DNA from: Bacteroidales bacterium
GTDB lineage: Bacteria; Bacteroidota; Bacteroidia; Bacteroidales; UBA932
Reading direction: 5' to 3'
DNA: 58,539 nucleotides
Assembly (NCBI GenBank): GCA_017651465.1
Contig: JAGCCX010000041.1
Span: 1 to 58,539 of the forward strand
Of this stretch, positions 26,364 to 34,550 are shown piece by piece (the first letter of the stretch is position 1; the number at the start of each line of letters is the position of its first letter). Below the pieces are notes generated by a model, which ran no database searches, was not told where the DNA came from, and worked only from the letters and a program-made list of their open reading frames with translations. The translations under genes were made by a program, and so were the position numbers.

Positions 26364-27716
26364 ATGACGAAAACTCAATCTGAAGGCATTTACGACGCTC
26401 GTACTTTAGGGGGCGGTAAAATGCTAACGCTGGGCCTCCAGCACATGTTTGCAATGTTCGGAGCCACGGTCCTCGTGCCTGTCATCACGGGACTGTCAAT
26501 GTCAGCAACTCTGTTGTTTGCAGGTCTCGGCACACTGATTTTCCATCTCTGCACCAAATTGAAGGTTCCGGCATTCCTGGGATCTTCTTTTGCTTTTCTC
26601 GGGGGCTATGCCACCGTGGTGCAGATGGGAATGGCCGGCGGTCTCACGCAGGCCCAGGCTCTGCCTTACGCTTGTATAGGCGTATTCAGCGCAGGCTTGA
26701 TTTACTTCATCCTCGCCGGCCTTTTTGCGGCTTTCGGGCCCAGGAAGGTTATGCGCTTCTTCCCGCCCATCGTTACCGGACCGATCATCATCGCCATCGG
26801 CCTGATCCTTTCCGGCTCTGCAATCAACAATTGCAACAATAACTGGTGGATCGCCCTGCTTGCAATCGTAATCATCATCGTGTGCAACATCTGGGGCAAG
26901 GGAATGATCAAAATCATCCCCATCCTTCTGGGTGTCCTGGGATCTTACATCGTGGCCGCCTGCTTCGGGCTGTGCGATTTCTCGCCCGTCAAAGAAGCTG
27001 CCTGGGTAGGACTTCCCGTCAAGTGGGAGAATACCGCCATCTCGGTTTTCGCCAATCCCAACTGGAGCCTTGTAGTGGCGGCGATCATCGCAATCATACC
27101 CATTTCGCTCGCAACTATGATGGAGCACATCGGGGATATGTGCGCCATTTCTTCCACTACCGGCGTCAACTACCTTGAGAATCCGGGCCTTCACCGCACC
27201 CTGCTGGGCGATGGTCTTGCAACCGCCCTGGCATCGCTTTTCGGCGCTCCCGCCAATACGACCTACGGAGAGAATACCGGCGTGCTCAACCTTACCAAGG
27301 TCTATGACCCAAGGGTAATCCGTATAGCTGCCGTGTTTGCGATCATCCTGTCATTCTGCCCCAAGTTCTCCGCAGTAATCAGCTGTATGCCCGCCGCTAC
27401 CATCGGTGGCGTATCACTGGTGCTCTACGGTATGATTTCGGCTGTGGGCGTTCGCAATGTGGTAGAGAACCAGGTTGATTTCAAGTCTTCCCGCAACGTT
27501 ATCATTATGGCCCTCATCCTTGTGCTTTCCATCGGTATTTCCTACAGCGAGAAAGGCTCCCTGGATATCGGCTTCACTACTCTTTCCGGCCTTGCCGTCG
27601 GTGCGCTTGTGGGTATCATCCTCAACGCCATCCTGCCCGGAAAGGATTATGAATTCGGCAAGAACGTCGCCGGAGACAAATCTGTTGATTTTGAGATTAA
27701 TCAGAGTCGTAAATAA
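26364..27716 (+). CDS. uraA: Uracil:proton symporter, NCS2 family
   Basis: A 450-residue inner-membrane carrier with 12-14 spans. UraA features: MLTLGLQHMFAMFGATVLVPVITGLS (about 20-45), the half-helix LGSSFAFLGGY, the conserved NNWWIALL region, and TTYGENTGVLNLTKVYDPRVIR (about 300-320), where the Glu in GEN contacts the nucleobase. The family imports uracil with protons. It leads an operon with apt (1-base overlap), a Tsx-like outer-membrane protein and a purine permease, so it handles salvage of free bases. Confidence 0.92.
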   Translation: MTKTQSEGIYDARTLGGGKMLTLGLQHMFAMFGATVLVPVITGLSMSATLLFAGLGTLIFHLCTKLKVPAFLGSSFAFLGGYATVVQMGMAGGLTQAQALPYACIGVFSAGLIYFILAGLFAAFGPRKVMRFFPPIVTGPIIIAIGLILSGSAINNCNNNWWIALLAIVIIIVCNIWGKGMIKIIPILLGVLGSYIVAACFGLCDFSPVKEAAWVGLPVKWENTAISVFANPNWSLVVAAIIAIIPISLATMMEHIGDMCAISSTTGVNYLENPGLHRTLLGDGLATALASLFGAPANTTYGENTGVLNLTKVYDPRVIRIAAVFAIILSFCPKFSAVISCMPAATIGGVSLVLYGMISAVGVRNVVENQVDFKSSRNVIIMALILVLSIGISYSEKGSLDIGFTTLSGLAVGALVGIILNAILPGKDYEFGKNVAGDKSVDFEINQSRK

Positions 27717-28249
27717 TGACTGACGAACAACTCATCTCTACAATTCGCATCGTGCCGGATTTCCCGGTGGCAGGCATCCAGTTTTTCGATGTCACCACTA
27801 TGTTCAAGAATCCTGAGGCTTTTGAAGAGGTCATCAGCCGTATCTGCTCGCTGTACGCCGATAAAGGCATCACCAAAGTTGCCGGTATCGAGTCGCGCGG
27901 CTTTATCGCGGGTGCGGCCGTGGCCGCCCGTCTGGGCGCAGGATTCGTTCCCATCCGGAAACCGGGCAAACTGCCCGCCCGCACCGTAAGCGAGAGCTAT
28001 TCCAAGGAATATGGCACCGATACTATAGAGATTCACGCCGACGCGATTTCCCCCGATGACGTGGTGCTCATCCACGACGATATCCTCGCCACGGGAGGCA
28101 CTGCATCGGCGGCCGTCAGGCTGGTGAAAAGCTTTGGCCCCAAGGCTGTGTATACCAATTTTATTATAGACATTATTGATGTGCCCCGCAGCGCGCCCAT
28201 CCCCGAAGATGTGCCGGTTAGCGCCATACTCAAATTGTCCGAAAGATAA
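27716..28249 (+). CDS. apt: Adenine phosphoribosyltransferase
   Basis: A 177-residue cytosolic enzyme that makes AMP from adenine and PRPP. The PRPP-binding signature VVLIHDDILATGGTASAAVR lies near 118-137, the flexible hood RKPGKLPARTVSESYSKEYG near 82-101, and the base-recognition region AGIESRGFIAGAAVA near 57-71. Normal family length. Its ATG overlaps the uraA stop (TAATG), indicating translational coupling. Confidence 0.95.
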   Translation: MTDEQLISTIRIVPDFPVAGIQFFDVTTMFKNPEAFEEVISRICSLYADKGITKVAGIESRGFIAGAAVAARLGAGFVPIRKPGKLPARTVSESYSKEYGTDTIEIHADAISPDDVVLIHDDILATGGTASAAVRLVKSFGPKAVYTNFIIDIIDVPRSAPIPEDVPVSAILKLSER

Positions 28250-28281
28250 CCCAAATATATTAAGTTCATAAATTACATTTT

Positions 28282-29010
28282 ATGTCCAAAAAACTATTCT
28301 TTGCTGCAGCGATTGCTGTGCTGGCCTTCACTCAAGGAGCCAAGGCCCAAACCAATCTTCAGACTTTCTACGATTTCGGAAAGGACAGAGGACACTTTAC
28401 CACCACCCTTGAAGGTTTCTATGGAGACAATTGGGGTAACACCTTTTTCTTCATAGACTATGACTACAATCACAAGGATGCCAAGGGTGTAAACCAGTCT
28501 CCCAGCGGAAGCTATATGGAGATTGCCCGCTGCCTGAATTTCTGGCAGAATACGGCTCTTGCCCCTCTCAGCCTGCAGGTTGAATATAACGGCCTTGTCG
28601 GAGTGAATCAGAATTTCCTGTTCGGTCTGGATTATTTTGTTCACAACAGCGACTTCAGCAATACTTTCAACTTCAAAGTATTGTACAAGACTTTCAGCGC
28701 CGGCGCCACCAGTGACATCCCCGTACAGTTTACCTTCGTATGGGGTATGCAGGATCTGTTCGGTGTGAAAGGCCTCCGCTTCAGCGGCTTCGCAGATATC
28801 TGGGGCGAGAACGTGATCAACTTTATGGAGGGTCTTGACAAGCCCCAAAAGTTCGTGTTCATTTCCGAGCCTCAGCTGTGGTATTGCATCGGACAGCACT
28901 TCGGTGTTCCCAACCTGAACATCGGCGGCGAGGTTGAGCTTTCCTGCAACTTTGCCGGATACGACGGATTCTATGCCCGTCCTTGCATCGGTATCAAGTG
29001 GGTTTTCTAA
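28282..29010 (+). CDS. Tsx-like nucleoside-specific outer-membrane channel (DUF5020 family)
   Basis: A 242-residue exported beta-barrel protein. Its signal peptide ends near residue 22 (TQGAKAQ), followed by alternating aromatic beta strands such as GNTFFFIDYDYNH, ARCLNFWQ and VQFTFVWGMQDLF, and it ends in a Phe (IGIKWVF), as outer-membrane barrels do. Size and strand pattern match Tsx and the Bacteroidota DUF5020 group. Its place between apt and a purine permease supports passage of nucleosides or bases across the outer membrane. Transport is inferred. Confidence 0.78.
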   Translation: MSKKLFFAAAIAVLAFTQGAKAQTNLQTFYDFGKDRGHFTTTLEGFYGDNWGNTFFFIDYDYNHKDAKGVNQSPSGSYMEIARCLNFWQNTALAPLSLQVEYNGLVGVNQNFLFGLDYFVHNSDFSNTFNFKVLYKTFSAGATSDIPVQFTFVWGMQDLFGVKGLRFSGFADIWGENVINFMEGLDKPQKFVFISEPQLWYCIGQHFGVPNLNIGGEVELSCNFAGYDGFYARPCIGIKWVF

Positions 29011-29022
29011 ACCGGTTTAACT

Positions 29023-30342
29023 ATGGCTAATTTCTGGAATAAGGCTTTGGGTTTCAAAGCCGGTGAGCACAGCGTCCGCACCGAAATAGTGGCCGGTCTC
29101 ACCACTTTCCTTACGATGGCATATATCCTTGCCGTCAACCCCAGTATATTCGGCGCCCTTGATATGCCCAAGGGTTCCGTGTTTACTGCAACCGCCCTGG
29201 CGGCCCTTGTGGGTACCCTGGTGATGGCCCTCTATGCCCGCAAGCCTTTCGCGCTGGCTCCGGGTATGGGCCTGAACGCCTTCTTCGTGTTCACCGTGTG
29301 CCTTACTATGGGGCACAGCTGGCAGTTCGCCCTGACTGCGGTTTTCCTGGAAGGACTCATCTTCATCGTCCTTACGCTTACCAAGGTCCGCTCGTGGATA
29401 CTGAATGCCATTCCGCTCAGCCTCAAGCACGCCATCGGTGCCGGTATCGGTCTGTTCATTGCTTTCATCGGCCTCCAGAACGCAGGCATTATCGCCAATA
29501 ACGACGCTACCCTGGTATCGCTCGGCGACATCTGCCACGGCAAGGCCCTGCTGGCAATCATCGGCATTGCAGTTACCGGCGCCCTGGTTATCCTCAAGGT
29601 CAAGGGAGGCATACTGCTCGGCATCCTCATTACCACCCTCATCGGACTGCTTATCAAGGATCCCGCCACCGGAGCGGCCATCACCACTTTCAGCGGTGTG
29701 GTTTCGCTTCCCGACGGCCTGGGCCCCATCTTCTGCAAATTCGAGTGGGGCAGCATCCTGAGCTGGGATATGTTGGCGGTTGTCTTCACCTTCCTGTTCA
29801 TCGATATGTTCGATACGATGGGAACCGTTATCGGTGTGTCCCAGAAAGCAGGAATGGTGGATGAGAAGGGTAACGTGGACGGAATTGACAAGATGTTCCT
29901 TGCCGACTCCATCGCCACCGTGGCCGGTGCCTGCTTCGGTACTTCGACCACCACGACTTACGTAGAGAGTGCATCCGGTGTGGGTGCAGGCGGCCGTACG
30001 GGTCTTACCGCCCTTACCACTGCAGCCTGCTTCGCCCTGGCGCTTCTCTTCTCGCCCCTCTTCCTCGCCATCCCCGGCGCAGCTACCGCTCCCGCTCTTG
30101 TGATCGTGGGCGTTATGATGATGGGACCTGTGGTGAAGATCGACTGGGAAGACTTTTCTGAGAGTATCCCTGCATTCATTACCGTGCTGCTTATGCCCGT
30201 CGCTTACTCCATCTCCGACGGTATTCTCATCGGCGTTATCTCCTATGTGTTACTCAACGCCCTGAGCGGTAAGTTCAAGAAGATTTCAGTGACTATGTGG
30301 GTGCTGGCAGTACTGTTTGTGCTGAAGTATATATTTATCTAG
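29023..30342 (+). CDS. Hypoxanthine/guanine/adenine permease, AzgA-type NCS2
   Basis: A 439-residue inner-membrane carrier. It has the AzgA-group signatures RTEIVAGLTTFLTMAYILAVNPSI (near 19-42), PFALAPGMGLNAFFVFTV (near 74-91) with the substrate-binding PGMGLNA, DMFDTMGTVIGVSQKAG (near 264-280) and GTSTTTTYVESASGVGAGGRTG (near 305-326). It resembles GhxP/PbuG-type permeases for purine bases. It starts 12 bases after the Tsx-like gene and ends the salvage operon. Its stop overlaps the convergent phosphatase gene by 8 bases. Which purine is preferred cannot be told. Confidence 0.92.
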   Translation: MANFWNKALGFKAGEHSVRTEIVAGLTTFLTMAYILAVNPSIFGALDMPKGSVFTATALAALVGTLVMALYARKPFALAPGMGLNAFFVFTVCLTMGHSWQFALTAVFLEGLIFIVLTLTKVRSWILNAIPLSLKHAIGAGIGLFIAFIGLQNAGIIANNDATLVSLGDICHGKALLAIIGIAVTGALVILKVKGGILLGILITTLIGLLIKDPATGAAITTFSGVVSLPDGLGPIFCKFEWGSILSWDMLAVVFTFLFIDMFDTMGTVIGVSQKAGMVDEKGNVDGIDKMFLADSIATVAGACFGTSTTTTYVESASGVGAGGRTGLTALTTAACFALALLFSPLFLAIPGAATAPALVIVGVMMMGPVVKIDWEDFSESIPAFITVLLMPVAYSISDGILIGVISYVLLNALSGKFKKISVTMWVLAVLFVLKYIFI

Positions 30343-31087
30343 CTCTCTGCAGTCTTTTAAATTCGGCTCGCGCCTTTCGGACTTGTGTCCGGAAGGCGCT
30401 GCTTGTTTGCAACTTGGCGTAGCCTATGCTGGCCGCGGCCCTGCTCACGTCAACGTCGCTCTGCCAGTGGTCGCCGACAAGTACGCGGCTCTCGCCGTAT
30501 TGCCAGGCCCGTTTGTAAAGGGCGTCTGCGGCTGCGGGGTTGACCTCCGTTAGCAGTAATGCGGTTCCCCAGCCGCGGATGGTATGCCCCGACGGATAAG
30601 AGCCCTCGCCGCGTAGGAAATCTTCTTCCCATTCGGTAAATGTGTGCTCGTTGAAGTACTCGAAGGGCCTGACGCGGTGGAAATGGGCCTTTGGGCGTAT
30701 GCGTATCAATTCAATGGTAGAGATACCGCTCTCGAGAAGGGTCCAAATCTGCGGAGTGGCGGCAGGGGAGAGTTCCATCCCGAAAGGCTCGAAGAACTGT
30801 GCGAACAGCGTGTCCAGCGACCAAACCGCGTCGCTGTTCGCCATCGCCATCCTCTCCTTATCGCCCCTCAACTCCTTTGCGCTGTAGTAGCGCAGGGAGT
30901 CGTATGCGAATTCGGCACTGCCCGGAGAAGGGGGAGCGGGAAGGCACTTGACCAGGTCGGGCATATCGTCGATGGTGAAATATGTGGGGATGTCTCCCGA
31001 GACTGCAGCCGTGCGGGTGGCGCTGCAGGAGGGTATCAACAGAAGGGCGGCCAGCAAAGCGAAGGCCGTAGTAAACTTGCTCATCAT
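30335..31087 (-). CDS. Class A acid phosphatase / PAP2 lipoprotein
   Basis: A 250-residue exported phosphatase with a lipobox at LLLIPSCSATRT. The PAP2 triad motifs are KAHFHRVRPFE (near 133-143, K-x6-RP form), GSYPSGHTIRGWG (near 161-173, the class A signature) and ESRVLVGDHWQSDVDVSRA (near 202-220). Class A enzymes such as PhoN release phosphate from many organic monoesters, including nucleotides. Start ATG at 31087 overlaps the previous stop (ATGATG), so it is coupled to the upstream lipoprotein gene. Nearness to the salvage operon makes nucleotide dephosphorylation an attractive but unproven role. Confidence 0.88.
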   Translation of the reverse strand: MMSKFTTAFALLAALLLIPSCSATRTAAVSGDIPTYFTIDDMPDLVKCLPAPPSPGSAEFAYDSLRYYSAKELRGDKERMAMANSDAVWSLDTLFAQFFEPFGMELSPAATPQIWTLLESGISTIELIRIRPKAHFHRVRPFEYFNEHTFTEWEEDFLRGEGSYPSGHTIRGWGTALLLTEVNPAAADALYKRAWQYGESRVLVGDHWQSDVDVSRAAASIGYAKLQTSSAFRTQVRKARAEFKRLQRAR

Positions 31088-31617
31088 TTAATATGTGCTG
31101 TCTGGTAGATATTGTCGATAAGTCTGTCCACATCTTCTTCCTTCGTGCCCTGGGCGACTGCCGTGATACGGTAGTTCTCGAACATCGTCGCGCGCAGGGA
31201 ACCGTAATAAGGACCTCCCTGATAAGTCCCGTCGAAGTTGGCGTAAACTTCCAGTTGCGCCCCATCGCCGTCGATCTCTATATCATCTTTGCTGAAAGGG
31301 GCCGAGAGGCTGATATTCTCGGAACCTATTACGAAGATGTCCATTATCTGGTAGGCATTGTCGATAAGGTAGGCCGAGAGAATTTCGGGATCGGGGTCTG
31401 CAACCGCCTCAGGATCTTCTTTGATCACTTCGATGAAGATATAGGAATTGCCGTCGGGATTGGAAATTGAGATGGCCATCGTGTTGCCGTCGGTGTCGTG
31501 ATGGTCGATAGTGCAGTCGGAAGGGTAGTCGAACTCCAGATCTTCAAAGGAGAAATGGTTTTTGCAGCCGGTGAATACAAGGGCGGCCGCGGCGAGGAGG
31601 ATGAGCAGATTTTTCAT
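31084..31617 (-). CDS. Hypothetical lipoprotein
   Basis: 177 residues with signal peptide and lipobox LVFTGCKNHF. The mature part is acidic and beta-rich (EDLEFDYPSDCTIDHHD, GNSYIFIEVIKEDPEA, GDGAQLEVYANFDG). A C-terminal helix (EEDVDRLIDNIYQTAH) resembles the end of proteins that monitor envelope state, but I do not recognise the family. It is co-transcribed with the acid phosphatase, with overlapping stop and start. Confidence 0.75.
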   Translation of the reverse strand: MKNLLILLAAAALVFTGCKNHFSFEDLEFDYPSDCTIDHHDTDGNTMAISISNPDGNSYIFIEVIKEDPEAVADPDPEILSAYLIDNAYQIMDIFVIGSENISLSAPFSKDDIEIDGDGAQLEVYANFDGTYQGGPYYGSLRATMFENYRITAVAQGTKEEDVDRLIDNIYQTAHIK

Positions 31618-31633
31618 AAGGCGCGGGTTTTTG

Positions 31634-31664
31634 CAAAGATATCAGTTTTGGAGAATAAAACAAA
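31634..31664 (-). promoter_or_regulatory. Promoter of the lipoprotein-acid phosphatase unit
   Basis: Minus strand: TTTG (31664-31661), 19 bases, TATCTTTG (31641-31634); ATG at 31617 lies 16 bases further. Confidence 0.72.
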
Positions 31665-31722
31665 TAGCCGCGCCCGGGCAAGGATGCGGCTTTGTCCGGG
31701 GAGTATTCTCGCAGATTTTTAC

Positions 31723-31730
31723 TATCTTTG
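31723..31730 (+). promoter_or_regulatory. -7 box of the PepSY-like lipoprotein gene
   Basis: TATCTTTG, perfect TAnnTTTG, 42 bases before the ATG at 31773; it argues against the longer ORF start at 31692. Confidence 0.55.
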
Positions 31731-31772
31731 CTTTGTTATAGAAGATTTTTTAAGTCAATTAATATCAACATC

Positions 31773-32216
31773 ATGAAATCATTTTTGAGAATCTTTGTGG
31801 CTCTTGCCGCTATGTTAACCTCTTCAACCCTTGTATCCTGCAAGGACGTTATCATCACTCCGGACAAACTGCCCGCAGCGGCACAGTCATTCATCAAGGA
31901 ATACTTCCCTGAAACAGCAATTTCTTACGCAAAAAAGGATGTAGAGCTGACGAAGACGAGCTATGAAGTCACCCTGCAGGATGGAACCGAAATCGATTTC
32001 GACTCAAAGGGCGAATGGGACAAGGTTGATTGCAAAAGGGCGGCAGTCCCGGCATCGTTGGTCCCCGCTGTAATTGCCGAGTATGTCCAGACCTCTTTCC
32101 CCGGCCAGGTTATTGTCAAAATAGACAAAGAGCGTTACGGCTACGAAATCGAACTGGCAAGCGACCTGGAGCTCAAATTCGACAAGAACGGAAAGCTTCT
32201 CAGTATCGACGACTAA
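31773..32216 (+). CDS. PepSY-like (beta-lactamase-inhibitor-like, PF11396 type) periplasmic lipoprotein
   Basis: 147 residues with a lipobox STLVSCKDVI. Two similar modules follow: LPAAAQSFIKEYFPETAISYAKKD with YEVTLQDGTEIDFDSKGEWDKVD, and VPAVIAEYVQTSFPGQVIVKIDKE with YEIELASDLELKFDKNGKLLSIDD. This helix-plus-beta-hairpin duplication is typical of the PepSY-like group common in Bacteroidota. No enzyme function is known. It is a single-gene unit with its own promoter and two terminators. Confidence 0.85.
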   Translation: MKSFLRIFVALAAMLTSSTLVSCKDVIITPDKLPAAAQSFIKEYFPETAISYAKKDVELTKTSYEVTLQDGTEIDFDSKGEWDKVDCKRAAVPASLVPAVIAEYVQTSFPGQVIVKIDKERYGYEIELASDLELKFDKNGKLLSIDD

Positions 32217-32230
32217 TCTTCGGAGTTTTT

Positions 32231-32250
32231 ACCGGTAGTCCGGTTTTTTA
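32231..32250 (+). terminator. Short intrinsic terminator
   Basis: ACCGG, loop TAGT, CCGGT, then TTTTT; 14 bases after the stop of the PepSY-like gene. Confidence 0.6.
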
Positions 32251-32251
32251 A

Positions 32252-32292
32252 ATACTCAAGGCCTCTCCGGATCCCCGGAAGGCCTTGAGTAT
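32252..32292. terminator. Inverted repeat between convergent genes
   Basis: ATACTCAAGGCC (32252-32263) and GGCCTTGAGTAT (32281-32292) pair perfectly, with an inner TCCGG/CCGGA helix; it ends next to the stop of the AraC regulator gene. Confidence 0.75.
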
Positions 32293-32293
32293 C

Positions 32294-33166
32294 TTATTGA
32301 CGCGCTACAAACGAAGTCGGCGTTTCTCCCGTAACCTTCTTGAACAGGCGGCTGAAATGGTGGGGGTATTCGAAGCCCAGAAGGTCGGCCACTTCACCAA
32401 CACTGAGGCCTTTCATAAGGAGCGTTTTAGCTTGGTCGATGATGAAATTGTGGATATAGCCGATGGCCGTGCCGCCCGTGGCATTGTGGATCATATCTCC
32501 AAAATACCGGGCCGAATAGGCCAGCTCACCTGCACACCAGGCAACGCTGGGAAGGCCCTTTTCGTGCTGCAGGCCCTTTGAGAAATAATCTACCAGCAGG
32601 CGGTGGAAGCGTTTGAGGATGTCGCTTTCGCCGCTTTCTTTTTTGGAGAGTTGCCGAAGGTAGATTCGCTGGCAGTAGTCCAGAATCAACCTCAGATAAC
32701 TGACCAGGACGCCACGGAGCGCCGCTGAATCCTCGTTTTCCTGCATTTCCTTTCGCAAAGTGCCGAGAAGCATCGAGATTCGCTCCCACTCCTGAGGCTC
32801 CATCCGGAGCCAGTCCGTTTCAAAATAGGAGAAAAAAGGGTAGTCCGGCTGAAGCAGCTCGGGAGACCATAGCAACGCCCAGCCGTTGATGTAAAGAGGC
32901 GTCCCGTTGTCTTCGCCGCCGCCAATCTGACCGGGAGCTACGGCGATGATGGAACGGTCACCTACGACAATTGATTTGGTGCCATAAGACAGGTATTTAG
33001 GGAACTGCTGCTGAATAAACAGGCCGTAAACGCCATAGTTGTTCAGGCTGTTCCGAAATGGAGAAACCTCATCGTAGCTAATCAGAGCGAGCTGTGGGTG
33101 TAACTGAGGAGCTCCGACGTACTCTGCGTAAACATTGGGATTATCGACTTTGAGAATCTTCTTCAT
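32294..33166 (-). CDS. AraC family transcriptional regulator
   Basis: 290 residues. The N-terminal part (about 20-150) is a cupin-like sensing domain (YGTKSIVVGDRSIIAVAPGQIGG). The C-terminal 100 residues carry two helix-turn-helix motifs, with IDQAKTLLMKGLSVGEVADLLGFEYPHHFSRLFKKVTGETPTSF as the second and the AraC signature. It is divergent from the alpha/beta hydrolase and cupin genes, the likely targets. The start was set at 33166 because a perfect -7 box (TATCTTTG) ends 7 bases upstream; the longer ORF start at 33226 would be before the promoter. Confidence 0.88.
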   Translation of the reverse strand: MKKILKVDNPNVYAEYVGAPQLHPQLALISYDEVSPFRNSLNNYGVYGLFIQQQFPKYLSYGTKSIVVGDRSIIAVAPGQIGGGEDNGTPLYINGWALLWSPELLQPDYPFFSYFETDWLRMEPQEWERISMLLGTLRKEMQENEDSAALRGVLVSYLRLILDYCQRIYLRQLSKKESGESDILKRFHRLLVDYFSKGLQHEKGLPSVAWCAGELAYSARYFGDMIHNATGGTAIGYIHNFIIDQAKTLLMKGLSVGEVADLLGFEYPHHFSRLFKKVTGETPTSFVARQ

Positions 33167-33173
33167 ATCCCCA

Positions 33174-33181
33174 CAAAGATA
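33174..33181 (-). promoter_or_regulatory. -7 box of the AraC gene
   Basis: TATCTTTG on the minus strand, 7 bases from the ATG; transcript start expected at or next to the start codon. Confidence 0.65.
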
Positions 33182-33245
33182 GTAAAATCTGCGAAATTGG
33201 TATATATTCAGCCAATATAAGTACACGTATTATGCTATCTCGCCG

Positions 33246-33253
33246 TACCTTTG
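33246..33253 (+). promoter_or_regulatory. -7 box of the hydrolase-cupin operon
   Basis: TACCTTTG, only 4 bases before the ATG at 33258. No -33 box is evident, consistent with activation by the divergent AraC protein. Confidence 0.62.
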
Positions 33254-33257
33254 CATT

Positions 33258-34550
33258 ATGAAAAATGCAGTATTGTCCGCTGCGGCAGCCCTGATGCTGC
33301 TCAGCTGCAACCAAAACCAGATTATGAACACATTGAATCTTATTCAGGAGTGGGACAAGACGTTCCCGCTCAGCGAATCGGTCAATCACAGAAAAGTAAC
33401 GTTTGACAATCAGTTCGGCCTGACCCTGGTGGCCGATCTTTACTGGCCCAAAGAGATTGCCGGTCAAGCCGAGATTGCCGGTCAAGCCGGCAATGACGTA
33501 CCACCCGTCGCGTCCGGCAATGACGTACTTGTCGCGTCTGGCAATGACGTACTTGTCACGCCCTGCAATGACGCAACCGTCACGTCCGGCAATGACGCAA
33601 CCGTCACGTCCGGCAATGACGCTCTCGTCACGCCCGGCTTGACCGGGCGTCTCCTCCCTGCCATCGCGGTGAGCGGCACCTTCGGCGCCGTCAAGGAGCA
33701 GTCCAGCGGCCTGTATGCCATGCGCCTGGCCGAACGCGGCTTCGTGACCCTGGCCTTCGACCCGTCCTATACCGGAGAAAGCAGCGGCCAGCCCCGCAGG
33801 ACCGCCTCGCCCGACATCAATACCGAAGACTTCCTGGCAGCGGTAGATTTCCTGTCGAAGCAGGAGAATGTGGATGCGGAGCGCATCGGCATCATCGGCA
33901 TCTGCGGATGGGGCGGCATTGCCCTGAATGCTGCCGCTGCGGACACCCGCATCAAGGCCACGCTCGTTTCCACTATGTACGATATGACCCGCAACAGCGG
34001 CAACGGCTATTTTGATTCGGCCGATAACGAGCAGGCCCGTCACGCAATGCGGGAAGCCCTGTCCTCCCAGCGCCTCCAGGACCCTTCAGCGATGCTCGGC
34101 GGCGTTGTGAATCCGCTTCCGGAAGACGCACCGCAGTTCGTTAAGGACTACTATGATTATTACATCACGCCCCGCGGCTATCACCCGCGCAGCGGAAACT
34201 CCAACGATGGCTGGAGAACCATCGGCATCCAGGCCTATAACAACGCCCGGTTCCTTTATTATATCAACGAGATCCGTTCGGCCGTGCTGGTTCTCCACGG
34301 AGAGAACGCTCATTCCCGCTATATGGGTGAGGCGGCCTTCCACTATATGGTCGACGGCAAGGCCGAAGGATATACCAACGTAGTGAAGCCCAATCCCGTA
34401 CCGGAGAACAAGGAGCTGTATATCGTCCCCGGAGCCTCGCACTGCGACCTGTACGACGGCGGCTGGACCGGCCCTGAGGGCACCGGTGAACCCAAAAACC
34501 TGATTCCCTTCGACAAGATCGAGACGTTCTTCAAAACCTATCTGAAATAA
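33258..34550 (+). CDS. Alpha/beta hydrolase lipoprotein (dienelactone-hydrolase-like) carrying an in-frame repeat insertion
   Basis: 430 residues. The lipobox is ALMLLSCNQNQ. The fold starts with VTFDNQFGLTLVADLYWPK (about 48-64), continues after the insertion with LLPAIAVSGTFGAVKEQSSGLYAMRLAERGF, and has a nucleophile elbow GICGWGG near 214 with Cys in place of Ser, as in dienelactone hydrolases. The Asp site is in VLVLHGENAHSRYMGE and the His in PGASHCDLYD. Residues about 66-131, between the first two strands, are the repeat VxSGNDA-type array, which homologous folds do not need. The downstream cupin gene overlaps by one base. Substrate unknown. Confidence 0.85.
   Translation: MKNAVLSAAAALMLLSCNQNQIMNTLNLIQEWDKTFPLSESVNHRKVTFDNQFGLTLVADLYWPKEIAGQAEIAGQAGNDVPPVASGNDVLVASGNDVLVTPCNDATVTSGNDATVTSGNDALVTPGLTGRLLPAIAVSGTFGAVKEQSSGLYAMRLAERGFVTLAFDPSYTGESSGQPRRTASPDINTEDFLAAVDFLSKQENVDAERIGIIGICGWGGIALNAAAADTRIKATLVSTMYDMTRNSGNGYFDSADNEQARHAMREALSSQRLQDPSAMLGGVVNPLPEDAPQFVKDYYDYYITPRGYHPRSGNSNDGWRTIGIQAYNNARFLYYINEIRSAVLVLHGENAHSRYMGEAAFHYMVDGKAEGYTNVVKPNPVPENKELYIVPGASHCDLYDGGWTGPEGTGEPKNLIPFDKIETFFKTYLK
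33453..33651 (+). repeat. Palindromic tandem-repeat array inserted in frame in a coding gene
   Basis: Two 18-base units (GAGATTGCCGGTCAAGCC at 33453 and 33471) are followed by one 27-base and five 24-base units with the core GGCAATGACG and a GTCACG-type half, the last ones almost identical. The array is bordered by hairpins: ATTGCCGG/CCGGCAAT (33474-33494) and CGCCCGG/CCGGGCG (33631-33649). Unit lengths are multiples of three, so the host frame stays open; another plus frame and two minus frames are also open across it. Confidence 0.9.

Noticed and set aside
33453-33651. Possible CRISPR-like array
   Set aside because: Units are contiguous 18-, 24- and 27-base repeats without unique spacers, lie in a coding frame, and no cas genes are nearby.
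33141-34043. 300-residue minus-strand ORF opposite the alpha/beta hydrolase
   Set aside because: It is open mainly because of the palindromic repeat and GC-rich codon structure; the plus strand has the signal peptide and hydrolase motifs.
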